From the NCBI GenBank assembly GCA_020310875.1, contig CM035444.1:15563317-15627316 (forward strand): a stretch of DNA of 64,000 nt, written 5' to 3'. A program made the position numbers and the translations under genes. Of the stretch, positions 45,133 through 55,996 are shown piece by piece (position 1 is the first letter of the stretch; the number at the start of each line of letters is the position of its first letter). Under the pieces are notes generated by a model. The model did not search any database and was not told the DNA's origin. It saw nothing but the letters and a program-made list of their open reading frames with translations. The DNA is from Ceratopteris richardii (Eukaryota; Streptophyta; Polypodiopsida; Polypodiales; Pteridaceae).

Positions 45133-46416
45133 ATGGCCAGCGAACACGACGTTGGCACGGCCGGTCTAACTTCGGGGACGGAACGCGCCAAGAATGTGAT
45201 TGAACAGCGCCGCCGTCACAAGGCCCAACGGGCTGCCTTAGAAGAGGAACTCAACCGCCTTCTCTTGGTGAACGTCGAGCTACATGAACGGCTCCAGGAG
45301 GCCGAACTCAACGCCGACATCCACACCCAACCCGAATCCGACCAAGCTCCACCACATCCTGACCCCGTCCACGATCGCATAGATAGACTCGAAGACACCC
45401 TCTCTAGATTAACTACCCTAGTAGAATCCCATCTCTTAGCCAAGGACCAATCTCAACCCCAACCACAACTGCAGTCAAGCACCCAACCGGCTCCCCAACT
45501 CACTCCGACCCATACATCCCAACAGCCACCAACTCCTTTAAATCCAACCCCGATCACTCAAATGCAACCGGTGGACATCGACGACCCCGACTCCTTCGGA
45601 TTCTTCAAACCGAACCCCCCCGACAAGTACCGAGGCAGCCGAAGCTCCATTGCCATCAACCGATGGATCGAAGGTATGGAAAGCTACCTCCAGATGCTCC
45701 GGGTTGGCCGCAACCATTGGACGCGCATCGCCGGCCAATTCTTACAGGACGAAGCCTCAGCATGGTACATGGTGGAACACAAGAAGCAAGCCTGGCCCTC
45801 ATGGGATCATTTTACGGCGGCCATCGTCGACTACTTTGTACCTCGCAACGAAGCGTTCCAAGCACGTGACGAATGGCGCAACCTCCGTCAAGACAAGTTC
45901 ATCGGGCCTTATGTATCACAATATCGCAGGCTCATGCTTCGCATCAACGACATGGCTGAAATTGATCGCTTACACGGCTTCCTTTATGGGTGCTCCCCGT
46001 ACTACCGCAAAGAAGTGGAGAAGCAAGACCCCCAGACTTGGGAGGACGCAGTCCGCATTGCAGAACGGCTCAATGACGCTTACTCCAACCGGCTTGCTCG
46101 TTCAACCGACGGAAGCCAAGCTCCCCGCAAAGACTCAACCTCAAACAAAGAGCAAACCTCCACATACCGCAGATCAACCGAACAACAACGTGGTCAAGGT
46201 TTCAAAGCCCTCCCGGCCCCAACAGACAACCGTTCAGGGTCCTCGAACCGAAACAACCAAACCCGGCGCGACCCTCGTCCGGTCTGCAAGCATTGTCAAG
46301 GCAGTCACCCCACTGAGAAATGCTGGCGGAAACGAACCGACACTAGAGTGCAAGCAACGAAGACCGAAGAGGCATCCACCTCCGGCCCGACACCGAGATT
46401 CACAGCGACAAATTAG
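45133..46416 (+). CDS. Gag of the nested non-autonomous LTR element, 427 residues
   Basis: Open frame from MASEHDVGTAGL. Residues 20-60 are a coiled coil, then a Pro/Gln-rich linker, then the retrotransposon gag domain (WTRIAGQFLQDEASAWYMVE, FVPRNEAFQARDEWRNL, LRQDKFIGPYVSQYRRL) and a CCHC knuckle CKHCQGSHPTEKCW near residue 400. It should form the particle and bind RNA. GC content and codon choice are far higher in G+C than in all neighbouring elements. Confidence 0.9.
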   Translation: MASEHDVGTAGLTSGTERAKNVIEQRRRHKAQRAALEEELNRLLLVNVELHERLQEAELNADIHTQPESDQAPPHPDPVHDRIDRLEDTLSRLTTLVESHLLAKDQSQPQPQLQSSTQPAPQLTPTHTSQQPPTPLNPTPITQMQPVDIDDPDSFGFFKPNPPDKYRGSRSSIAINRWIEGMESYLQMLRVGRNHWTRIAGQFLQDEASAWYMVEHKKQAWPSWDHFTAAIVDYFVPRNEAFQARDEWRNLRQDKFIGPYVSQYRRLMLRINDMAEIDRLHGFLYGCSPYYRKEVEKQDPQTWEDAVRIAERLNDAYSNRLARSTDGSQAPRKDSTSNKEQTSTYRRSTEQQRGQGFKALPAPTDNRSGSSNRNNQTRRDPRPVCKHCQGSHPTEKCWRKRTDTRVQATKTEEASTSGPTPRFTATN

Positions 46417-46496
46417 ACGACTCCTCCCCCCGCGGACCGTCCACATCAAAGGGCAAGGCTCAGTGCCATTCAATTGCATTACCCATCATACACCAA

Positions 46497-46865
46497 GTGT
46501 TCATTATGGGAGAAGTCACAGGCGAACGCATGCCGGTGATGCTGGACACGGGTGCAACCCACAACTTCATGACTCCGCAGTGTGCTCAACGCCTTGGACT
46601 CAAGATCAGTAAACGGCTCCGCATGTCCGTGGTCTTTGCTCAGGGAGAGGCCAGTCATGTGCGTTACGCCGACGGTGTCCCGGTCATGTTAGGCCAATGG
46701 TTTGGTCATCTGAACTTCCTGATTATGCCGATGGAAACATTCGAAGTCATCCTAGGCCTCGAGTTTATGGATAAACACATGATCTCCTTTTTCGGCAAAG
46801 GGGTAGACAAAGTTCTTCTCGATCAAAGTGGGCAGGCCATCATCGTCGATTGCAATCGTGTCTAG
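46497..46865 (+). CDS. Retropepsin of the nested non-autonomous LTR element
   Basis: Open frame with VMLDTGATHNFM (active-site DTG) and a VILGLEFMDKH end, as in Ty3/gypsy proteases. It lies directly after gag in a different frame and ends just before the 3' LTR. No polymerase follows. Confidence 0.85.
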   Translation: MFIMGEVTGERMPVMLDTGATHNFMTPQCAQRLGLKISKRLRMSVVFAQGEASHVRYADGVPVMLGQWFGHLNFLIMPMETFEVILGLEFMDKHMISFFGKGVDKVLLDQSGQAIIVDCNRV

Positions 46866-46869
46866 GCTG

Positions 46870-47042
46870 GTATGCCCTGTGGCGCCAAATTGTGCACAAC
46901 TATGAGGGGTAACTAGTACTCCTCATACCAAGCTCTCATTGCCTTCTTCAACACGAGTTGCTAATCGAATATAAACGTGTTCTGGCAATCTTCTTGGTGT
47001 CCCTTGTGTTGGCTCATGCATTTTGTGGGTTTGAACGTCTCA
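46870..47042 (+). repeat. 3' LTR of the nested gag-protease element
   Basis: Second copy of 44,460-44,632, about 98% identical by eye. Gypsy-2 gag resumes immediately after. Confidence 0.88.
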
Positions 47043-47399
47043 CCCTCGAGGGGTTCTGGGCTCTGCACCCATGTTTCCTTGTTCTAGGTCCTCTATGTCC
47101 GTCTCATGGATCACATTCCCGAATTCATCTGTCCTCTCCGGGTGACTAGTGACCACGTATATGGTTCCCTCTTTATCAAGGTATGCACCATTTTCAAACT
47201 TGACAGCAGGGTGCTCTAGCCCAATAGATTGGTCTTGGTTTTTGATTTGGACCACGGATCTTCCTAGGCCGTCCTCATAGATGCTAGCACCTGATCGGTT
47301 GGTCCTAAGGTATTCCAGCTGCGTCTTGTAGGGGCCTTCCACCCTATACAGATATGGCACTCCTGAACTTCCTGTAGGTCTGTCCATGCCTTGAGACAT

Positions 47400-49482
47400 C
47401 TCTGATTCACTTTCTCAGAGCTAGGGTAATGTGAGTGGTGGCTCAACTGTTGGGCCCAAGACCTAGCCGTATGATTGACACTAGCCTCTGAAGACCTAAG
47501 ACTTTTTCTATCCCTTACTAGATGTTGCCCTAATCTAAGGTTCATAAGCCTAATTGAATAGCCCAAATTTGCCCAAGTACAACCTCGTTGCTGAGTTCTT
47601 TTGTATCAGTTACTTGATTCTTTTTAGTGGTTACCGTGTTTATGCTCTTGTTAGAAATCACGTCGTCAAGAATATTTGAGTTAATTTTCGCACTGTAAGT
47701 TGATCGTTCCACGTTAGATTCTTTCCTTTAAGGTCACCACATCACGAAGAGATTATATTTAATCTTAAACTTGAGTGCATAGGTAGTCTTCAACTTGATT
47801 GATGCCTATTGTTGCCCTGACTTACTCCTAGCACTTCCCGCACTTAGCCTAAGCTACGAATTGATAGAGGGTGTTGAGGATTTTCCAACCTTGAGTTTCC
47901 TTCCTTGTGTTGTTGCCCTGGTGTGCCCAGGACGCGTGTTCCCAAGCTTGCACTTACTCTTGCTTGAATGCCCTCAAGTGCTCTTACTGGACCTATAAAA
48001 GTCCCATGGTTATCTCAAGACTTAGGTTCAAATGACACAATAGACCACTTTCATGCATGTAACTCACAGACCAAATTATCCTTTGCCTTTATGGAAAACA
48101 ATCCCAAGGATCCCTCAGTTTTCCTACCTCGGGGTATGGTCAACTTAAAAAAAACCCTATCTAATAATCCTGATATTAATTTTCACATAACCAGTGGAAG
48201 TTTTGGTTGTATTCCTCACGAGCTTTCCAACAAAACAAGAATCACAACAAACGGATTTCGTATGAGGAAGTTATGTCAGTTCAGGCTTCAGGGATTAAAA
48301 CAGGGTTCAAACAGGCCAACAGGGCAACAGGTTTTCCTCGGGTTATTTACCTATAGCCTCCTTATGTGCTCTAGAGTCCATTATCCATGTCCAAAATTAG
48401 CCAAAATCTTCAATTTAAAAAACCCTAAAAATTTAGCCGAAAATGGTTGTCAATCGCGATCGACTGGGCTGTCAATCGCGATGGACAGGTGTCAATCGCG
48501 ATGGACAGGTATCAATCGCGATGGACATGTATCAATCGCAATGGACAGGTATCAATCGGGATGGACTAGTATCAATCGCCATGGACAGGTATCAATCGCC
48601 ATGGACTGGTATCAATTGCGATGGACAGGTATCAATCACGATGGACTGGTATCAATCGCGATGGATTGGTATCAATCGCGATGGACAGGTATCAATCGCG
48701 ATGGACTGGTATCAATCGCGATGGACTGAAATTTTGGGTTTTTTCCGTTTTTATGTGTTGATCGGGCCTCTATATGTCGCGATGGACAAGAATCTCGGCG
48801 AAATGGGGTGTCAATCGCGATTTTTCTGTCGGTCGCGATGGACAGGGGTGTCCCTCGCGATGGACACGTGTCCGTCGGGGTCTGTCAGTCGCGATGGACT
48901 GGCTGTCCGTCGCGATGGACTGGCTGTCCGTCGCGATGGACTGGCTGTCCGTCGCGATGGACAGTGTCAATCGCGATTGATGCTATCAATCGCGATGGAC
49001 TGAAAAAATGCAAATTTTCCACAGTAAATTTTTGTGGATTTGTGATGTGCAAGGTCTCTAGTCTACTGTGGAGCACTTAGTTTTACCAATAGATGAAATG
49101 TTTTGTCAATCGCGATTAACAGAGGCCTGCGACACAGAGACAGTTTTGCACATTTCCGTACCTGCGCAACGTGTTGGAGGTGATGGGATAGCCAATACCT
49201 GCAAGCAAACTCAAGAAACATGCAAAAAATAGCACACAACAGTTCGCTCTCTCGCTCTCTCTCACAAGTGAATGAGGGAAATGAAAGGAGGAAGGAGATA
49301 TAGTCAAAAAACTGAAATTTTTCGCGATGATGGAGATGGAGGTGGGAGATGGTGAGGATGATGATGGTGATGATGGTGGTGAGGTAAGGAAGAGAAAAAT
49401 AAGAAGAGTAAAGAAATTACCTACGACGCCAACGTCTCAAATCTACGTCTTACCATCACACGCTCGTCCTCAAAGCTCGATC
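47400..49482 (-). other. Gypsy-2 leader between primer-binding site and gag
   Basis: Non-coding, 2.1 kb. Holds the minisatellite at 48,452-49,000. A long leader is common in Tat-type elements. Confidence 0.6.
48452..49000. repeat. Minisatellite of about 20-21 bp in the Gypsy-2 leader
   Basis: About thirteen units of the type ATCAATCGCGATGGACAGGT run from 48,452 to 48,728. After an interruption a related block TGTCCGTCGCGATGGACTGG follows at about 48,900-48,965. TCGCGA is a constant palindromic core. Apparent frames here are repeats read as protein. Confidence 0.95.
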
Positions 49483-49506
49483 CTCGGCAACGGCGCCAAA
49501 ATTTGG

Positions 49507-50140
49507 TGTAGCTCAGTGATGAGTAGCACCTCCTTTAATGTCAATCGGGGAAGACAAGAGGATGGTATGAAGACCTCGAGCAAGTGAAGGCACAAGTGCG
49601 TGAGTGAGAAGCATACGAACATGCACACACATATACACACACGCGCACACACGGCAATACAAAGAGTGAGAAGCAATGGAGTTCTTAGATTACTTTCAAA
49701 AAGCTCTTACAAGTTCAAATCTATTACAAGCTACCCTAAAAAATGAGCTCTCTAGCTCTATTTATAGTTTTTTACTAGGTTTTGGCCCTGTCCAGACCTA
49801 GTGTCCGGCCTAGTTAAAAATTAGGTTCCAGAGCCAATTTGAGGGCTTAAACGGAGTCTAAAAAATACGAAAATTGATATGTAGGTACTTCTAAGGCTCC
49901 TCAAGCTCAAGGACTCCTTGGCTTGCACAAAATGGAGCTACAAAAATATGAAATGGTATTTACAATGATTGTTAGTGATAAGAATCACTGTTATAAAGAT
50001 GTTGATTTGGAAAAATTTGAAGGGCCTATCTGCCAGATTTGCGTCGACTGCTTTGTCTACTCAATCCTTCACCTCGCTCTGACTCTCTCCGCTGGCTTCC
50101 TTGTCTAGTCAGTCCTTGGGTGCCCATACTGCTCTCAACA
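49507..50140 (-). repeat. Gypsy-2 5' LTR
   Basis: On the minus strand it begins TGTTGAGAGC and ends in CA directly before the primer-binding site. CTATAAATAG near 49,768-49,757 is a likely promoter TATA box. The first 73 bases recur at 31,161-31,233 behind the polypurine tract. Confidence 0.85.
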
Positions 50141-50640
50141 CTTAGAAACAATTAGCCCACGGGGAACCACTCGTTGCGAAGCCAGTGTCGCACGGTTTCG
50201 AGCGGGGGCCTAGGGCCAAACATTTGGCCGACGAGGCAAACTTTCTTGAGCTCCTCCTGAGTTGACAGAATTGCGGATCTACTCAGGGAGACCAAGGGGG
50301 GTTCAACACTCTCGGAGGCCCCAAGGGCGGCACAAGACCCCCCCTCCAACAGAGAGGCCAGGTTACCGGTCTCCCCCGAAGGAGGGGCCAAGTTATTTCT
50401 CACAAATGAGGGGGTCGCCAAATCCATGACAAAGGCCTGACAAGAAAAAAACCTCCCCCTTTTCGAACTTCTAAAAAAAGACACGAAAATTAGAGAGAGA
50501 GCAGCCTTGAACATGCGACCTCTTCTGCAGCCTTGAGCCCAGTAGCAACCATCTTCAATAGCCCAGGAGAGAGTCCACAATAAAGGATAGCTCTTTTTTT
50601 TTCTCTTCTTTTTTTCTCTTCTTTTCTGATTTTTTTTTTC
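50141..50640 (-). mobile_element. LINE 5' region and ORF1 N-terminal part
   Basis: Minus strand. ORF1 starts at an ATG at 50,427 (MDLATPSFVRNN) and reads to LVGQMFGPRPPLETVRHWLR, typical of the start of plant L1 ORF1 before the DUF4283 block. The rest of ORF1 lies at 30,215-31,160 beyond Gypsy-2. About 100 bases of ORF1 seem to be missing at the junction. A pyrimidine-rich stretch lies upstream. Confidence 0.75.
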
Positions 50641-51600
50641 TTTTTTCTTTAAAATCCTTTAAAGAGCACACGTTACTCTCCTTAGTTTTAAATTTTAAAA
50701 ACTAACTCAAAAGGAAGCACCTAGACTACCACGCACTTTCAAAGAAAAGGGCAGTTTTCGAGGCAGAGAAAAGGCACGGACGGGCCACAGACGGCGCGAT
50801 AGACCATCGATGGTGTGAGGGGACACGCTAGACAGATGTGAACCCGGTTTAGGCCGTCGCAATGGGCCATAGACGGTGCGATAGACCACAGATGGTGTAA
50901 GGGGACATGATAGACGGATGTGAACCCGGGTGAGGCCGTCGTGATAGACGACTGACGGTGCGATAAACGGCGCAATAGACGGGCGACAGACTAACAAGCG
51001 GCGCGATAGACTATGGATGGCATGATAGACAGGCAGGTGGGCGCTAGACGACGGATGCTGCCATAGTTTCTGCCGTTGCTCAAGAGCCGCATGTTGCAGA
51101 GACGCACGCTGTGCCCTCTCTCCTTGCTACACCAGAACTCTAATGCTATCACTGGCCATCATCAAATTGATCACTTCAGTTTCCACTGCGGCATGCTACA
51201 ACTCGTCAACTTTATAAAGATGAATGGAATATCTCCATCATCGTCGTTGCTGAGGTCGTGATTAAGTCCGTCATCGCCAATTTAGTGATGAAGCCCGTCT
51301 GCTGTTCGTCATCGCTGCTGATGGCTTTGTTAAGTGGTGAAACGACCAATACGTGCTGTCCGTCGTCGCAGCTGAAGGTGGTGACAAGCGAAAGTTGATG
51401 TCGATTATGTGATAGTACTTAAACAATGTTGCACTTCAGCAACGCTGGCAAACTATCTTCAACACAGAAGTGTCGTATAAACGATGCTATCTGTAAGAAA
51501 AAAGAATTGATTTTTCTTGACATATTTGTGTTGGCATCATTTGAATGCAAGATAGAAACAAATAGAGCCAAAGACACACATGCAAAAGGGTTGAGAGAGA
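50641..51600. other. Non-coding stretch with degenerate repeats
   Basis: No gene. About 50,780-51,060 holds degenerate tandem repeats of GCGATAGACC-type motifs, including two 80-90 bp units (near 50,777 and 50,862). The remainder is unremarkable. Confidence 0.6.
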
Positions 51601-51604
51601 GAAG

Positions 51605-51919
<315 letters not shown>

Positions 51920-52203
51920 AGCAAGATTTATAGAGTCTGAAACCAATATTCTCGTTGACAGGAAAAGGTTGTATGGAACAACAAACCAAGAGCTCTAGTC
52001 TATTTATATTTGGAATACCAAGAAGTGACATGGATACACGTAGAGAGAAATCCTCTAAGAAGGAGGGACGATGTCAAGTAAATGTCTTAACAAACTGACC
52101 AAGATAGAAAGTAATAAGTCAAAGCAGACATAAAAATGTGTGAAGAAAGAAAAAAGATAAGTATGAAAGTAGATAAAATGGATGTCAATAAAATAGGAAG
52201 AGG

Positions 52204-52318
52204 GGAACATGAAAATGGTAGAAGAAGTGCAAGCCAACTTTGTACTAAATAGCCCTTCTTTACTTAGGCCTACCTTGAAGAGAACCAATAAATCCATATC
52301 CTCCCACTAGAAGAGATT
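52204..52318. repeat. Partial third copy of the 199-bp unit
   Basis: Matches 23,134-23,248 and 23,323-23,445 with few differences. Confidence 0.85.
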
Positions 52319-52589
52319 AGTATTTTGCATTTTCTTTAATCCAATCCATACACACGAATCAACACTATATTAATGTTGTCTATTTTTTATTATTGGGTTT
52401 TTTATTTTAAATAAACCAATTGGATTAATGTCGTTCATTCTTAATTATTGCTTCTTTATTTCAACTAAAGCTTTGGATAGCTCATGTCTTGGTTTGCAAT
52501 CCAAAAACTCACTTGGCATGTGTTAGTGGCAATCAATCTAGACTTTCTGATTTTTACTAGTTTCAATTGCATAGGATGTATAAATGCAT

Positions 52590-53720
52590 GGGAAGTATAA
52601 ATGCATTAGTTGTATAAATGCATGGGAAGTATAAATGGGTAAATCTGTTCTTATCAATGATTCAAGAATAAAGTGATGCGACAACCCAATTGTTAGACTC
52701 AAGATATAACGGGAGGTAATCCTCAACCATGGCTTTTGGGGCAAGTGGTTAGCCCATCATACTCTTAGCTATTAGGTCATGAGTTCAAATCCCACAATTG
52801 GTATCAGAGCTTAGGAAGTAGACTTGGTCAAGGCGGATGGAAGGCACGCACATCGATTTCAAAGGTAAGATTAACAAAGATTTGAGTGTATCTCCCAATC
52901 CGTATGTCGGATTTCAAGGTGTAAGATACCATTGGAAAGCTCTCGGAACGAGCCTTCTAATGGAAGCACTAGATTAAGGATCCAAGATACCTAGCATGGG
53001 TGAGAATCAGGTTCAAGATACTGAGGTTGAGAACAAGGTGCTCAAGAGACCAAGGTTGCGAATGAGGCAAGTCCATAGGCAAGTGGCCAAGAAGCAGAAA
53101 GGCAAGGTTCTAGAGACCAAGGTTGAGAGCAAGGGTTCAAGAGACCAAGGTTGAGAAGAAGATGGTTCAAGAGACTATGCAAGGTTGAGGACATCGATTC
53201 AAGGGGAGATCAAGGATTGATGATTGAGGACAATGATCTCTAGAAGGGGAAGAGAGTGTTAGATTCAAGATATAACCGGTAGGAAATGGTTGAAACACAC
53301 CTTAAGAGGGAGGATTAGGAAGTAATCCTCAACCATGGCTTTTGGGGCAAATGGTTAGCCCATCATACTACTAGCTGGTAGATCATGAGTTCAAATCCCA
53401 CACCAATCCTTTGACAACCAACTAATTTTTATTAATGGTTTCATAGACATTTCTTTGTTGGTTCTCCAATCGTTTGTTAATGCTGGACCTGTAATCAAGC
53501 TTTCGGAGCCCTTCTGCTACTTCAAAGCACTAGTGAAGAAACTTCAAAGCACTACTTCAAAGCACTTCATGTGGAGCTCGATATCTATGGGTGGCATGAT
53601 TCATCTATCATGGGTGATGGAAAGCACAACATTTCCTATTAATTTAGAACCTTGATATTAATTTTGAACACAAAAATATTGGAACTGATTGTGAATTTAG
53701 AACAAGAAAATGTTGGAACT
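52590..53720. repeat. Repeat R copy 2, split by a TRIM
   Basis: Left part 52,590-52,690 and right part 53,403-53,720 match R copy 1. Across 53,610-53,640 this copy is continuous where copy 1 holds the DNA transposon. At the TRIM site copy 1 is continuous (13,490-13,510). Confidence 0.8.
52691..53402 (+). mobile_element. TRIM-1, miniature LTR element with tRNA-like boxes in its LTRs
   Basis: LTRs 52,691-52,796 and 53,257-53,402 begin TGTTAGA and end CCCACA. The target duplication CCAAT flanks them (52,686-52,690 and 53,403-53,407). TTGGTATCAGAGCT follows the 5' LTR and GAAGGGGAAGAGAG precedes the 3' LTR. The 460-bp interior is non-coding with repeated AAGAGACCAAGGTTGAGA-like motifs. Each LTR contains GGGGCAAGTGGTTAGCCC and GAGTTCAAATCCCA, which resemble tRNA A and B boxes about 33 bases apart. 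Confidence 0.88.
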
Positions 53721-55313
53721 CAAAGGCATTGGATGGGATGGCACCCTATGAAGCATGGAATGGAAAAAGACCTAGCCTTGATCATTGCAAGATATTTGGA
53801 TGCATAGCTTATGCACATATCCCATCACAAATCAGAGGTAAAATGGATCCTAAAGCAGAGAAATGTGTGTTTATTGGATATGACTTACATGAAAAATGGT
53901 ATAGGCTATATAATCCAAGCACTCATAGTTTTATTGTTAGTAGAGATGTTATCTTGTATGAGAACAACTCTTGGTTTGAAGATGATTGCAGGAAAGTCAA
54001 GTTACCTTATGGCCTAGAAGAGGACTTTCCAACATTGCCAAAGGGGAGTAATCACCTACATGAAAAATTAAGTTATTCTAATGATGATCAGAAGACACCA
54101 AAGAGGAATATCAAGGCATGGAACAACAAAGGAAAAGAAAAGATGCAAGAGTTCAGAGACGTTGCAATATCTTCTCAACAAACAATAAGAAAATCGATAG
54201 AAAAAAGAAAGCCAGAAAGGTATGGATTTGACAGTTCTCTGGTCACTAAGCACTCAATCTATATTGCTCAGGATATTAATTTCGAAGAAACCTCAACACT
54301 TGAAGAAGCTAAGAAGAAATTAGAGCGGAGAAAAGCAATGGAAGAAGAGATAGAAGCTCTTCAAGAGAATCAGACATGGTACTTGGTTCCCAAGAAGCCA
54401 TCCATGAAGATCATTGGATGTAGATGGATCTATAAGGTAAATAAGAACTCAGGATCAATCAACAGGTATAAATCAAGGCTTGTGGCAAAAGTGTTTGCTC
54501 AAACCCAATATATAGATTATGAGGAAACTTTTTCTCTTGTGGAAAAGATGCCTACCATCAAAGTACTCATGAGTATAGATGCTTCAATGAATTGGAACAT
54601 CTATCAGATGGATGTAAAAAATGCATTCTTGAATGGTTGGATTTTAGAGGAAATGTACATGGCACACTTCATGCTTGGTAGCTCATGTATATCTTGGTTG
54701 AGCAAGAAGCAGCCTACTGTGGCCACTTCCAGTTGTGAGGCTGAGTATAGGGCAGCTTTCATAGCGACTGTTGAGTGTGTGTGGCTCAGACGCCTTATGG
54801 CTGATTTGGGTGTTGGTCAGTCTTCTACCACCACCATCTTCACTGACAGTCAGAGCGCATTGGCAGTTGCAAGGAACCCTGTGTTCCATGCTCGCACTAA
54901 GCACATTGAGGTGCATTATCACTATGTCAGGGAGAGGTTCTCTGCTGGGGAGATCAGCTTGGCATATGTGCCCACGCAGGAGAACATTGCAGACCTTTTC
55001 ACGAAGGCTCTGCCTAGGGAGAAGTTTGAAGCTTTCCGCAAAGCTTTGGGCTTACTTCCTTTTGTGGAGTGATTTCCACATAGCTTGGCACTTCCTTATA
55101 CATGAGTGCCAGCTCCTTGTTCACCGCATCACTCGACTTTTTTCCCTCTTAGTGGGTTTTTTTCCCTCAGCTTGTATATACGCCTATTGCCCTAATGGGC
55201 TACTTATCTTTGTATATTCTCTAGTAATACATTCACTATTGTGTGTTTGTGCTCCAAGCTTCTTCTTCTTCCTTGTGCTGTTCGCGTGCTTCTGCAAACA
55301 TCTATCTCCAACA
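53716..55313 (+). mobile_element. Copia-2, partial Ty1/copia fossil
   Basis: Carries the end of integrase (GMAPYEAWNGKRPSLDH), the start of RT (IIGCRWIYKVNK, YQMDVKNAFLNG) and the end of RNase H (TSSCEAEYRAA, HARTKHIEVHYHYVRE). It is followed by 3' non-coding sequence that may include LTR. Gag, protease and much of RT are missing, so it is broken although a long frame is open. Confidence 0.85.
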
Positions 55314-55996
55314 GAATTCAAGACCTATCCGCTAGGAGTATGATGGGCTAAGCACTTGCCCCAAAAGCCATGGTTGAGGATTGCTTCCTAATCCTCCCTC
55401 TTAGGGTGTGGTTCAACCATCTCCTGCCCGTCATATCTTGAGTCTAACACTCCCTTCCCCTTCTAGAGATCATTGCACAGGCTCTTGAACCTTCTTCTTC
55501 TCAACCTCAGCCTCTTGAACCCTTGCTCTCAACCTTCGTCTCTTGAACCTTGTCGTTCCGCTTCTTTCCCACTTGCCTACGGACTTGTCTTGTTTGCAAC
55601 CTTGGTCTCTTGAGCCCCTTGTTCTCCAGCTAAGTATCTTGAACCTGCTTCTCACACATGCTACTTATCTTGGATCCTCAATCTAGTGTCCTATTGGAAC
55701 ATATTTTTTTAGAGCTTTCCAATGGTATCTTATATGTCTAAATCTGACCTACGGATTGGGAGATACACTCTAATCTTTGTTGGTCTCACCTTTGAAAGCG
55801 ACGCGCACGCCTTCTTTGCCCAAGCCTACTTCCTAGGCTCTGATACCAATTGTGGGAATTGAACTCAAGTCCTACCAGCTAAGAGTATGATGGGCTAACC
55901 ACTTGCCCCAAAAGCCATGGTTGAGGATTACTTCCTAATCCTCCCTCTTAGGGTGTGGTTCAACCATCTCCTACCTGTCATATCTTGAGTCTAACA
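55314..55996 (-). mobile_element. TRIM-1 family member, minus strand
   Basis: LTR copies at 55,314-55,449 and 55,851-55,996 match those of TRIM-1. GCTCTGATACCAAT (55,837-55,850) is the primer-binding site read on the minus strand, and CTCCCTTCCCCTTC (55,450) is the polypurine tract. The left LTR is slightly short. It lies between two copia pieces. Confidence 0.85.

Larger units (their letters stand above)
44460..47042 (+). mobile_element. GC-rich non-autonomous gag-protease LTR element nested in Gypsy-2 gag
   Basis: LTRs of about 172 bp (44,460-44,632 and 46,870-47,042) differ at about three positions by eye, so insertion was recent. The primer-binding site TGGTATCAGAGCAACGA (44,635) matches initiator Met tRNA. 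Inside are a poly-C-rich minisatellite, an open gag and a retropepsin; no RT or integrase is present, as in TR-GAG or large non-autonomous elements. It must depend on another element for movement. It is inserted in plus orientation in the minus-strand gag of Gypsy-2. No clear target duplication was found. The coding parts look largely whole. Confidence 0.88.
31161..50140 (-). mobile_element. Gypsy-2, 19-kb Ty3/gypsy element with extra 3' frames
   Basis: Minus-strand element with a 5' LTR (49,507-50,140), a primer-binding site TTTGGCGCCGTTGCCGAG (49,500-49,483) of the kind used by Tat/Athila-type elements, a 2-kb leader with a minisatellite, gag (about 47,400-41,500, with CCHC knuckles), protease (DSGAG, about 41,190), RT (about 39,900-39,200), RNase H (about 39,050-38,700), and integrase (about 38,300-37,250). 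A second retropepsin-like domain (about 36,850-36,450), three sense frames (35,463-31,228), a polypurine tract (31,246-31,234) and a short 3' LTR remnant (31,161-31,233) follow. The whole is about 16.4 kb without the nested gag-protease element at 44,460-47,042. It is broken, with about half a dozen breaks in gag-pol, but much younger than Gypsy-1. It sits inside LINE ORF1. Confidence 0.9.

Noticed and set aside
45133-46416. GC-rich frame considered as an intact host gene
   Set aside because: It has a gag domain and CCHC knuckle, is followed by a retropepsin and is enclosed by matching LTRs.
48443-49080. Several overlapping frames of 60-250 residues
   Set aside because: They are translations of the TCGCGA-core minisatellite in all frames.
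52733-52795. tRNA gene in the TRIM LTR
   Set aside because: Only A- and B-box-like segments are present. No acceptor stem or anticodon arm can be formed convincingly, and the segment lies in an LTR.
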